Part shown: in pieces, positions 23,089 through 34,200 of the stretch
How the letters are laid out: each line of letters starts with the position of its first letter
Position numbering within the stretch: the stretch's first letter is position 1
Origin: Branchiostoma lanceolatum
Taxonomy: Eukaryota > Chordata > Leptocardii > Amphioxiformes > Branchiostomatidae
Assembly (NCBI RefSeq): GCF_035083965.1
Contig: NC_089723.1
Location: forward strand, 30,879,193-30,943,192
Reading direction: 5' to 3'
DNA: 64,000 nt
Position numbers and translations under genes: made by a program
The notes under the pieces: model-generated
Seen by the model: only the letters and a program-made list of their open reading frames with translations
What the model was told of the DNA's origin: nothing
Databases searched by the model: none

Positions 23089-24679
23089 TTACAGTCTTTG
23101 TGCTGTAGGTTGTTGTTTTGCGCTGTCTACTCGGATGTTCATGTTTGCTGCGAAGATGAAGTAACCGATACCGGCACCCAGGAAGACTGCGATGGCCAGC
23201 CAGCCGTTGTACGTCATGACCACCAGCATCAGACAGTAGCCCCCCGCTACTTCCAACACATGGAGTAGGGACTGCGCAATGTGGAACTTTAACCTGAAGT
23301 CACAAGAAATCAGCCTATTAGTATAGTAGCTAGCAGGGCGTCAGGGTCTCTTTTGGATGCCCTACACTAAGAAAGCAAGTAGATTAGACGCCATTCTTTT
23401 GCAGAGGACTCACAGAGGACACCCTGTATCCCTGGTAATAAGTAGTACATACACATGCACATGTGTTCCCCCCACACACTCACTGCAAAATGGACCGTTC
23501 CACATACAGGCAGTTGAACAGCATGTAAATTGATTGACATGCAATACTACCAGGTAATTGTTAATCCATAGAGCACATTGGCCGGGAAGCTCTGGTTTCC
23601 ATTGCCCCCCCCCCCTCATTTTTGGATGCCCTGTCTATAAATCCGAGCTAAAAGCCTGAAAGAAATGAATGTAGATTTTTTTTAAACTAATGTAAATCCT
23701 GAAATAGTTACAGTGTTTGTATTGCATACCTGGTAAATCACCAATACGTAGCGTAACACATAGGGTTTGTACTGAACAGTACGAGCTGCATATCCAGGCA
23801 GATTTATTTGATTCACTCATACCGGGATGGACCCCTACTCTTTGCGATAAATGTGGTGGGTCCAAGGGACCGAATCCTTCACACGTCCTGTTGTTGTGCC
23901 CTTGGGAAAGGCACTTAACACCAATTATTTCATCCCTTAACTCAGGTGTAAATGAGTACCTAGCTTAGGTTAGGGACGTCCCTCAGATAGGACCTTAAAT
24001 GGAGGTTCCGTGTTTGAGGAGAACCACACCTCAAGCATGTTTAAGAACCCAACACACACGAAAAGGGTAGGGGTCCATCCTGGTATGAGTGAATCAAATA
24101 AATCTTATATCTATTTATTCATTTATATCTAGTTTCTTTATACAGGGTAGGCGCCCTCAGTGCTAAACACACTGCTTTTCAGGCGTGCCCTGTACAGAAC
24201 AACATATTAGTAAACAGACTGAATAACACAACAAGGAGATAACATAAACTAATGAACAAAAAGTAACCCAAATAATAATATATTATGCAACTTGTGCTGT
24301 TCAGTGCAAACCTGATCTCTTGTGCCGTGAGGCGGTTTACCGGGTATGTAATACAAACAAACAAACAAACAAAGAAACAAACAAACCTCCTCCTCTCGAT
24401 GTGTTCTATACTGGGTGGGAACTGGAGGGACCTCAGCAGAGGAGACGTCCCCTGGCCCTGCGCATCAGGGGTTTCCTGGATGCTGTTTCTCACGTCTAGC
24501 GGATCCTTCTGCCTCCTCTTACCCAGCCACCAGACAAACCGCTTCAGCCCCTCCAGTAACACAGCCATAGCTACAATCGCGATGACGCTGAAACCCAACC
24601 CGAGAGCATCCTGTACCGTCCAGCCACTAAACAAAATGGTGACATTGGTGGAGAAGTAAAAAGACATGGGCATATCCAT
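23089..24679 (-). CDS. SLC31A2-like: SLC31-type (CTR) copper transporter C
   Basis: Exon 1 is 24679-24387 and exon 2 23293-23089, giving 165 residues, the longest of the three copies. It begins MDMPMSFYFS, has TM1 near residues 22-45, then EGLKRFVWWLGKRRQ and an extended loop with TSPLLRSL and IERRR. Exon 2 carries MLVVMTYNGW (MxxxM) in TM2 and GAGIG in TM3, with the tail ending QQPTAQRL. The phase-2 intron matches copies A and B. The donor GAG|GTTTGT is weak because it is formed by the first unit of a GTTT microsatellite. The gene is divergent from ARL15, with start codons 571 bases apart, so the two may share a promoter region. Function is by family: Cu(I) transport by a trimer. Confidence 0.87.
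23294..24386 (-). other. Intron of SLC31 copy C
   Basis: A 1,093-base intron. It begins (minus strand) with a GTTT array at about 24353-24386 and contains a composite of two SINE family 1 pieces at 23757-24115. The remainder shows nothing recognisable. Confidence 0.75.
23757..24115. mobile_element. SINE family 1, head-to-tail-inverted composite
   Basis: The first part (23757-23868) is the SINE tail in reverse orientation (GGTTTGTACTGAACAGTACG). It is joined to a forward copy that starts just before GTTGTGCCCTTGGGAAAGGC and runs to its own tail. This looks like an inverted nested insertion or a rearranged pair. Confidence 0.7.
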
Positions 24680-25250
24680 ATTTCTAACTCCTCGAATCTT
24701 TCTTCGTCCAAGAATATCTTTCAGAGTAGATAATTAAAGACGTCGGTTCCTTCAAAGCGAGCGGAAGACATTTAAGGCCGCAGAGGAGGTATCAGGAGAA
24801 AGTTTAGAAGTTTTGAGCGTAGGTTTCCAAAGCTGCGTAAATGTCTCGGACTGTCTCCTCTAACTTCCGCATAGCTTTCACCTATAACCTTTGACCGGCC
24901 GATGATTTCACTCAATCTATGGGGAACTCTGTATAAACTAAATACATAAAAAAAGACATTCAAATGAATTAAAAGTGGTCAAAGCATTCAATAATCTATT
25001 GTAATTTTGTGCCGAAAAAATGCTTTCGTTGATTAAAGAATAACTTACTTTTGATACAGTGGAATCAGATGGAGAAAAATGTCCCCAATAAAAAAAATGG
25101 GATGTTTTATGTGGTACTTCCAGAAGTCGCCAGGCGGCGCAGCAATCCTAGCGGTACCGTTGTTGCACAGAAGACGCGTTTTTGGGAGGGAAGAAGCGTT
25201 GTTTATGCACGTTTTTCCAGTTCCGTGACGGCCATGTAACAGCTAACGTT
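24680..25250. promoter_or_regulatory. Putative bidirectional promoter region of SLC31-C and ARL15
   Basis: The region separates two divergent start codons. It is GC-richer at 25120-25230 near ARL15. No TATA box or factor site is claimed. The assignment rests on geometry only and on the tentative ARL15 first exon. Confidence 0.4.
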
Positions 25251-28200
25251 ATGTGTTCGGAAAGGTGCCAGTTGGCCATCGGGGCTTGCAGAATAATCTG
25301 TTACAGCGTAAGTATGGAGAAAAATCCATCGGAAGATTGCAGCATAATCCATTTTGTGAAGCCCCCCTCCCCACCTGCAGACAGCGAGTTGTAGCTATCG
25401 GTTTGTCGTTTAATTAACCGAAACATATTGTAAAGGGTAAGCTAGGATGTTCCTGTCAATATTTTTTTCGTACTATTGACATGATGTTGCTATCAATAAC
25501 TTGAATAAGATTTTTTTGGCAATATTAACGTTTGGTAACATAAATTCGGGGTTTTTCCGATAATGGTTGACTGAAATCAATCTAGCAGAACAATAAACCA
25601 TCCTTTTTTTCTATAATTCTGTCAGTATCATGTACTATCTTTGCACTAATCATATATATGGTAGATTTTGTCTCTAGTTGTGCTGACACCATAATATTTC
25701 AACTTGAAACTACCGTCCGCCGCACGTACAATGACAGTGCTGTCGGACAGGGGGGCACATTAATTCGGGAGAGAAGATTCGTCTTGAATATCTTACCGCT
25801 AATCACATTTTATACAGCAGCTATTCGTTCCATCCTTGGCTTGAGGAGAGTGCTATAGATATAGACGTGTCCAAGTAAAAAAAATACACGAAAAAACGGC
25901 CTTACCGCACACATCAGGCCAGTTCGGGAACAACCCGTGTGTTGAGTCGGTATAACTTCACTCAAAGTCGGCCCATCGTCATCATCGGGCAACGTGTAAC
26001 GTTCCATTATTCATGGAAAGTTAGCTGGATGCCGTAGCAATGGTAATACTACTATGTCCATGTGTTCCTTGTTGTGTTAGGAGCAAACTTTGAGGAAAAT
26101 ATCTTCCTCAGTCCACTATCACACGCAGCATTTAGACAAAAAAGTGTTCCTCACAAACCTTTGTCGTCTGCTTGACAACAGGATTCTGGTTAACAATATG
26201 GCGGCGGGAAAATACACGTGCCGTAGGTTGTAGCAACAGAGAGGAGTTTTGATGATTGATCACATTTAGAATCCAGTTGCAGGTTAGCAAAAGAGATTGT
26301 AATAAGTTGTCTTGTAAATAATTGTGTTTAGCAGGAAGCGGATGTGAAATTTTTCTTATTAACCAGCCGACAACCATGTTGTGTAATTCTCCCATGAAGC
26401 CCTCAGACTGTTCCAATAAGGGACGGAGAGTTTTTGACCTCGTCGCCTTATAATCCATGCTTATCGAAGCTTTTCAGACAGTGTTCTGAATACGTAAGTC
26501 TGTCAGGTTTGCATTTCTAGCGGTATTACTTATGTTGCATCTAGCACATATCCCTAAATACCCCGTTTTCGACAAATCCCGAATTTAAGTACCCTACGAA
26601 TTTATGTTACCCAACGTTAACAGGTTGTTCCTGTCAACAAAAATATTTTTCTGCTATATATTTGATATTGTGGCGTCGTGTGGCGCAACTGTAGAACACG
26701 CGGCTGTCAAACAAAGGGTCCCGGGATCTAGTCCCAGGTGCGCCCAGAGACATGTCCGAACTTGCGCCCCGACGTTGTGCCCTTGGGAAAGGCACTTAAC
26801 ACGGCTATCCTCACTTCACTCAGGTGTAAATGAGTACCTAGCTCTTCTAGGGTTAGGGACGTCCCTCGGATAGGACGTTAAATGGAGGTCCCGTGTTTGG
26901 GGAGAGCCACACCCGGCGCACGTAAAAGAACCCACCACACCTTTCGAAAAAGAGTAGGGGCATGCCCCGGTGTGCGATGGTCCAAATCCTTCTATCTGGA
27001 GTTGGTGATTCACTACAAATCACCCGGATGGAGGCCTGGCGAACCTCCGTCTCGTATTAGCCACACGGTGATTTACATCATTCACCCGGGCGGGAGATCT
27101 GGCGCATCACTGTCTTGTACGACTGCCAACGAAAGGGTATGTCACCCCGTAAAGGGGCGGTATAATCCTACGCAAGGGGCCAGTTCTGGCCTGTGCACGT
27201 ACTACTACTACTACTACTATATATTTGACATGATATTACTAGTACTGCGTACTGTCAATAACTATAGCGTTATATTATAAGAATGTTCGGCACTATAGCA
27301 GGATGTCCATGATCCTGTATACCCTAACTCTTTATTGAACCCTAACTCTGAGGATTATCTTGTGAGATGCTGCAACAACAGACTAATTGACATTCCTGAG
27401 CAAGTCAAATACCTCTTGGTAGGTTTCCAATAAGTCACACCATGCAAGTATGCACTTTCAGCTGGTTTATTCTTGAGCTGGAAAGACACTTTCCTAGTCT
27501 GCCAGGTTGTCTCTCGAGACCTCTTTGTTATGCATGCGTGCTAGTCAGGTGAAAATGAGTACCTCGGATATAACGTTAAATGACGTGTTTGGGGAGAGCC
27601 ACACCCCACGCATGATAAAGAACCCACCACACCTTTCGAAAAAGAGAAGGGGCACGTCCCAGTGTGCAATCGTCCAAACCTTAGTCAGTAAGAAGGCTAC
27701 AAAAGTCTTCAGCAAGTTGAAGTTGGTAACCTCAAAATGAAGAAGAAAGAAAAGAAGAAGTAGTCTATATGTTAATGCTGCTAACTAGCATCACATGTTA
27801 CAGACACGTTATTCTTCTTTCCCTTCCCCACAGCTGTACAGAGCGGTGTGCTGTTGCACCCCTCCCGCCCCCCGACCAGAGTACCACGTGGTGTGCCTGG
27901 GGATGTCCGGTGCTGGGAAGACCACACTTCTCACCCTGCTGTGTGGGGAGACCACAGATGACATCGAACCCACCTCAGGTATTGTCTTGTCTTGCCGTTA
28001 CTGCGCACACTCTTGTTGATGAGTATTATCGCAAGTAAGTAGTGCATCCTGCTCATAGTCGTTCCAGTTACTTTATATCATGTCCAGTGTCCAAAAAAAT
28101 CATAGTCTGTATCCAATCCATGTCAGTATCCAAGGGAGGAGGGGGTCTTATTTCCCTGCTGCTGTTTAAACTGGACCTGTGGCCGCAACCACCGCCTCCA

Positions 28201-31200
28201 CTTCGTCTTTGTGGAGGTTGTTCCAGTCCCGGATGGTTCTGGGCAGAAAGGACTCTGCCCTGTACAGTGTTCTGGTCTTAATCCTTGTGAACTGTTCAGT
28301 GTACATGCGGCGTCCACGCGGAGGTGCTGGGACTATCTTGTCCCTTATGACCGGACACTCGACGAGACCATCTCTGATCCTGCAGAACACCTCGAGCCTT
28401 TGTATCCTGCGTCGCTGCTCAAGCGATTCCCAGCCCAGTTGTAGCAACATGCTACCCACACTTGACTTGTTGTGGTAACGGTTCAGCACAAACCTAGCAG
28501 CCCGTCGTTGTACCGATTCCAACCTGGCAATGCTCTTCTGGGTGTACGGGTCCCATACACTGGACGCGTACTCTAGGAGTGGTCTAACAAAGGCTTTGTA
28601 AGCCTTTTCCTTAATACTGGTAGAACTAATTTTCAGGTTTCTTCTGAGGAAACCCAGGACCCTGTTCGCTTTGTTTGCCATGTTGTTGATGTGGTGATCC
28701 CACGTACCATCGTGACTCATTGTGACTCCTAGGTACTTTACTGTGCGGACTGTTTCTAGGGTGTGACCATGTAGTACGTAAGAACGGGATAGTGGTGTCC
28801 TACTCCTGGTAACCGCCATGGACACGCACTTGGCTGGGTGGAACTGCATGTCCCAACTCCTCTCCCATTCTGCAAGGTGTTGGAGATCTTGTTGTAGTTG
28901 GTCTTGTTGCTTGCTGTTTACTACAACCTTATACACTGCTGTATCGTCCGCAAACAGTCGAGCCAGTGCTGTCAACTTCTCTGGTAGGTCATTTATATAT
29001 GCTAGAAATAGGCTGGGACCTAGTACAGAGCCTTGCGGGACTCCAGACCTGACTTCTACGAATGAGGAAAGGTGTCCGTCAACCCGGACCGCCTGGCACC
29101 GATCTTTGAGGAAACTGTCTATCCATGACAGCGCGGTACCTTGGATACCGTAGCGTCGGAGCTTGTGGATAAGCAGACTGTGGTTGACGCGGTCAAACGC
29201 CTTTGCAAAATCCATTACAAGGACGTCGGTCTGCTTTCCACTTTCCAAGTTGGTCGTTATCTCCTCTGAGAAGTCCAGGAGCTGGCTCACACAAGAACGA
29301 CCTGGTCGAAATCCGTGCTGACTGTCATTCAAGATGGAATAGGTTTCAAAGTGTCGCATTACAGAGCCAACCACAATGTGCTCCATAATTTTGCATACAA
29401 TACATGTCAATGATACGGGTCTATAGTTAGCAGGGTTATATTGTTCTCCTTTTTTGAAGATTGGCGTGACATAAGCCCTCCTCCAGTCCTTTGGGACTGA
29501 CCCCGTTGTTAAAGAGGACTGAAAGATGACTGTGAGTGCTGGTGCTAGCTCATATATGCATGTGTGGTGTGATGTTGCATAATAGCAGGGTTTGGGGCCC
29601 AGAACCCAGGGGTCCTGGGTTCGAATCCCCTGACATGCCCCGACATTATGCCCTCGGAAAGGCACTTTACACGAATTTCCTCACTCCACCCAGGTGAATA
29701 TAAGTATTTACAAGTAGCTTTTGTTAAGGATCATGTCCCTGGGATAGGGCATTAAGTGGAGGTCCCATGTTTGAGAGCAGCCACACCTCAAGCATTTAAA
29801 AGAACCCACCGCACTTATCAAAAAGGGGAGGGGTCCTTCCTGGTGTGACTGTGAGTACTTGAGTGGATCAAAATTCAAATAAGTCTGCCCAGATATACAG
29901 CTTGTACTGTTCATTATATCATACCCGGGTTAACGTTATCAACTGAGATCAGATTTTGCCAAAGATTATTGCCATGGGTTATGTCAAGAAACTGTATTGT
30001 TTTCTGTCTCACACAAATTTCCAGAGACTCAAGCTCTGTTGGTAAAGATACATTGCACTGGCAGTACTTAGTAAGAACAGCAGAGGTCTCTTTTAGATTA
30101 CCAACACTTTTACATCAATGAGATACTAGTATATGCCACATTTGTACATTTGTCTTTTAGTCTTACTGATGAGCCATTGTGAGGAATAGAAAAAAATATG
30201 TTCATAAAAGATGTACCTTATTCTTATGATAGTACTAATTATTTTATCAATTGTATATTTTACAGGTTTCAATATCAAAGCAGTTCAGTTTGAAGAAGCC
30301 ATTCTCAATGTGAAAGAAGTTGGAGGCAAGTAAAAACTTGCTTATTTTGTCTCCTGGCTTTGGACTGGGTCCACTGTTGTTCACCCCTCTGTATATCTCC
30401 ATCTAAGAAGGTCTATAGATCATGTTGCGCAGAAGGGGTAGGCTTATCATACTTTTAGCAGATATAATCATTTCAATCCCTAAAAACTGCTGTTTAGTCA
30501 ACAATTCAAGAATTCCCATTGTCTAGCCGAAAGAAAAAAACAACAGTAACACTGTAACACAGTAACATATGTAATTATCAGGAAACAGGGTCCACTGTGC
30601 GTCCAGCTGCAAAAGAGGGCGTCTAAATTCTTTGTTATTTTAGTATATGGCATCCAAAAGACGCATGGATGCATAGCTAGCCAAAAGTCTGACCATACAT
30701 ATCTCTGATCTAACCAGGTGGGGAAAACGTCAGACCATACTGGGACAGGTACTACCAGCACACCCAGGGGGTGGTGTTTGTCATGGACAGTGCCTGTACC
30801 CAGGGGGACTTACAGACTGTGGGCAGCCTCCTCGTCGGCATCCTATCCCATGAGTCCCTGAGAGGGCTTCCATTCGTCCTTCTTGCTAGCCACCAGGACA
30901 AGACAGAAGCAAGGAGCTCTGAACAGGTAAGGCTCTAAACCTTAAGGAATAGCCAGGGTATCATCCTCCATTGCTACTGCTGGTTGAATATCTTTTAGCT
31001 TGATCATGACGGAGCAAGCCTGGGAAGCTCAGGACAAATTTTGTCCCCAGAGCTTCCCACAGTACCCCACATCTCCCAGGCTGCAATGGGGTCAAAGAAA
31101 ATGCCTCTTCTTGTATTAGATGCCACAGATGCCATTATTTGTGTTCAATTTGAAAAAAAAAATTAAGAAAGAAAACAATAAGACTTTTTTCTGAGCAAAT

Positions 31201-34200
31201 CAGAACCCAAAAAGAATATGGCCGTTTTGTCATCTTTTTTTTACTCTGGAAGCTGATATATCCCATCAGTTGTTATACAGGTGTATATGTTCAGATGCAG
31301 GTACCGATAGCCCTCTCCTGTACATGTGGGCACAAAGCCCTGTACGTACACCGCAGGCGTATATATTTAGACCCGGCTGTCAACATTCTTCATGGCCATT
31401 AACCTGTTGTTTTGTCCATTCTATCCAGCGGGTAAATGCCACGGATTCGGGAGGCGGGTGTTGAAATAAACACTCGAACAAAGAATGCTGCACTCTCTGC
31501 CCTAGTTCCCTGTGTTTACACGCACCTCTACACCTGTCACATTTGGCTGACGTACAGGACTCAGCCTTGACCTTGACAGTTCAGTTCCTTGACCTTTACG
31601 ACAAAGCTGTCTCAAATGCAGGAATGTAGAATTCAATGCATGCCAAGGAACACACTCTCACGTCCCCGCAAACGGACAATGCCCCTCCTCGTTTTTACCA
31701 CCTCTTTGGGAAGTGTACGGTTGTTAAACTTTAGCAGTGTGTACCATCTTTAACCTTTTCGCTGCTGCCTTACCCCGTAATGAATATAAAGAATTGGTAG
31801 GCAAACAGCTACTTTAGTGTGCTGAAGGTTAAAGTTGGTCTTACTGGGGAGGGGGTATAAAGTGTTAAAGATTTGACATCAGTTATTAGATTATACGTCA
31901 TAATATTATACATGTACTAGTATGTCTCTTTAACTCTCTTACCTCCACAATGGTCAAGATACTAGTACATATGTTGTACAATTTATTATTATGTTTTGTA
32001 CAGGTATTATTTATCTTGTGTCTGGAAGACTGCTATGCTTAGATATATGAGATAGATATCTGTACCTACAGTTGATATGGTAAACTGGTACACAAAATTA
32101 ATGTAGGTACAAAATATACTCTGGGTTTTTAATAACAGTGCTCAAAATACAAAGAATTTGCTCAAAATACAAACAATTTCCAGAAAAAAAGTATAATTTA
32201 TAAACAACTTGCAATTTTGCTTGCTGAAAATAATTTGGAACTATATGATACATGTATAAGCTGGTAGGTATTCTGGTTTAGACCTGGTCACATAAGAAAA
32301 CAGTCTGAAAGTAAGATAATGCCTGCAAGCAAATCATAGACTGAGTTAAACCCACATCATATGAAGTGCTTACAAAGTATGTATGATAACACTATAGGCA
32401 AAGTAGTGGGCAACCTCAAGCCAACCTTATACACTCACGACGTCACGCTATAGGTTTCACCATACCAAGAGGGTTATGCGTATAGAACAAGAACTGTGGC
32501 ATTGGTATTTGAAATGTAGTCCCATAGCCATTTTGATGCCGTAGCGGCAGTGGGTTGTTATCCAATGTGCCTAGGCCATGGTATTGGAAGGTGGAGCCCA
32601 TCCTTCTACTAGTATCTCCTTCCACTGCCTTTTACCTCCCCAACCGAAGTCAGGTACCCATTTTTACACCTGGGTGGAAAATCGTGTTAAGTGCCTTTTC
32701 CAAGGACACAACGTCTTACTTGGAATGTCAGGAATCAAACCCATGACCCCTGGGTCTCGTGTCCGCCATCCTAACCACTCGGCCATTTGAAACCACAGTG
32801 ACAGTATTCAGGCTGAGGAATTTGGTGAAATATTTTTCAAATTGGAGGTAAAACTTTTGTAATGTAACAATGGTAGCAGAAAAAGAGTATTTCTAGCCCT
32901 AGATAGCTGTACACATACTTTCACCCTGTCATACAGTCTCGCACCAGTGGGTATTGTTTGTAACTTCCAGCAATGTCCAGATGTAGAAAACGATTAACAA
33001 CACTTAACTTGAAAAGAGGGTCCTTAAGAGGTAAGCATCCCAGGAATGTATTATGCGGTCAGTTGTATATTTTGGAAACGAGAACTACTTTGGGGGGATT
33101 CCTTTGCACTTTTGTTGCAACTTTGATGACTGGTAGTTTGGTAGTTCTACCAGGTGGGTTACTAAACTTACGTGCCCTCACATCTTGTTATTGTAACCGA
33201 AACCGGCTCTAATGCGCTATATCTGGACAACCACCAAGCTCTCAAAAAGAGTTGTTGAATGTACTTGGAACGGCGCCTTATCCCCACGGGACAGCAACTT
33301 GGCATGGAGAGGACCGTGGTGACATGTAGCGATACAGCGGAGCTTAACGCCGGTGCTAGCGTGGAAGCCCGGGTCGCCCGGGGTCACGGTAAATTTAACT
33401 TGCCGCATTCCATGGCCGTGTAACAACAGCCCCAAAGTAGCCGTCTCCACAACACCTTCTCTAAAAGTTGCTGAAACATTGACAAGTTCAGAGGAGGGTA
33501 TACGATAACACGGCGTGTTGCTTTTCCTCACATGGGGGTACACGCGAGTCCCGTCGTACCCATTACTCAACATAATTACATGCATGTATGCACACGTTAG
33601 AGTCTGCCACAGAGAGAGCGGACCACACCCGCTCTGGGACGGAGCCAAAGAAAGGACTCCGGGCTTTTACACTTCCAGCGTACCTAAACTATAACAAAGG
33701 TTACGGCTGAAGAAGCAGTGTTTCTCCAAAAACATGGGCGGAGATGTCAACAGTGAAAGGTCCTGCCAGTGAATATAGTCCGAGATTCGTTTCGCAAAAT
33801 CATGGTTGTCTCTGGCTTTAGATTTTTTTCCTTCCCACTTCATATTTTACTCACAAACCATATGTGAGCCGTATTTTGCAGAATGCCAAAAACGCAACAC
33901 AATTGACTAAAGTGCAATAAGCTTCTTTTGAAATTCGAGTAAGACTATTTGCCAGGTGACTAACGAAAAGAATAATGTCACGGATCAAGTAGGCTTTAAC
34001 TGTATTAGAACAAACTGTAAGTTGGGTTACTTGGAAAGTGGCCTCTTAGGACCAAATGTCACCATATATGGAATGTAACATTTCTTATTCTCAATTCTTT
34101 AAATCTGTCGGTATTGCACGCACGCTTGTTGCTAATACTAGTAGGATACTTTGCAGAATGACGGAATTCGAAGGAGAATCTAACGTAAATATAGAATACA

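Larger units (their letters stand above)
25308..27833 (+). other. ARL15 intron 1
   Basis: 2.5 kb, containing SINE family 1 copies at 26665-27005 and 27535-27690 and a CTA trinucleotide run near 27200-27220. No other gene is supported on either strand. Confidence 0.6.
27979..30265 (+). other. ARL15 intron 2
   Basis: Almost entirely mobile DNA: a reverse-oriented LINE fragment (28050-29560) abutting a forward SINE (29560-29925). The last 340 bases before the acceptor show nothing notable. Confidence 0.8.

Noticed and set aside
29570-29645. tRNA gene with a good B-box
   Set aside because: The B-box is part of a SINE head; no cloverleaf closes and the SINE body follows directly.
33217-33648. 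143-codon minus-strand open frame
   Set aside because: No domain, no splice context, located in a CpG-richer stretch of the ARL15 intron where stop codons are less frequent.
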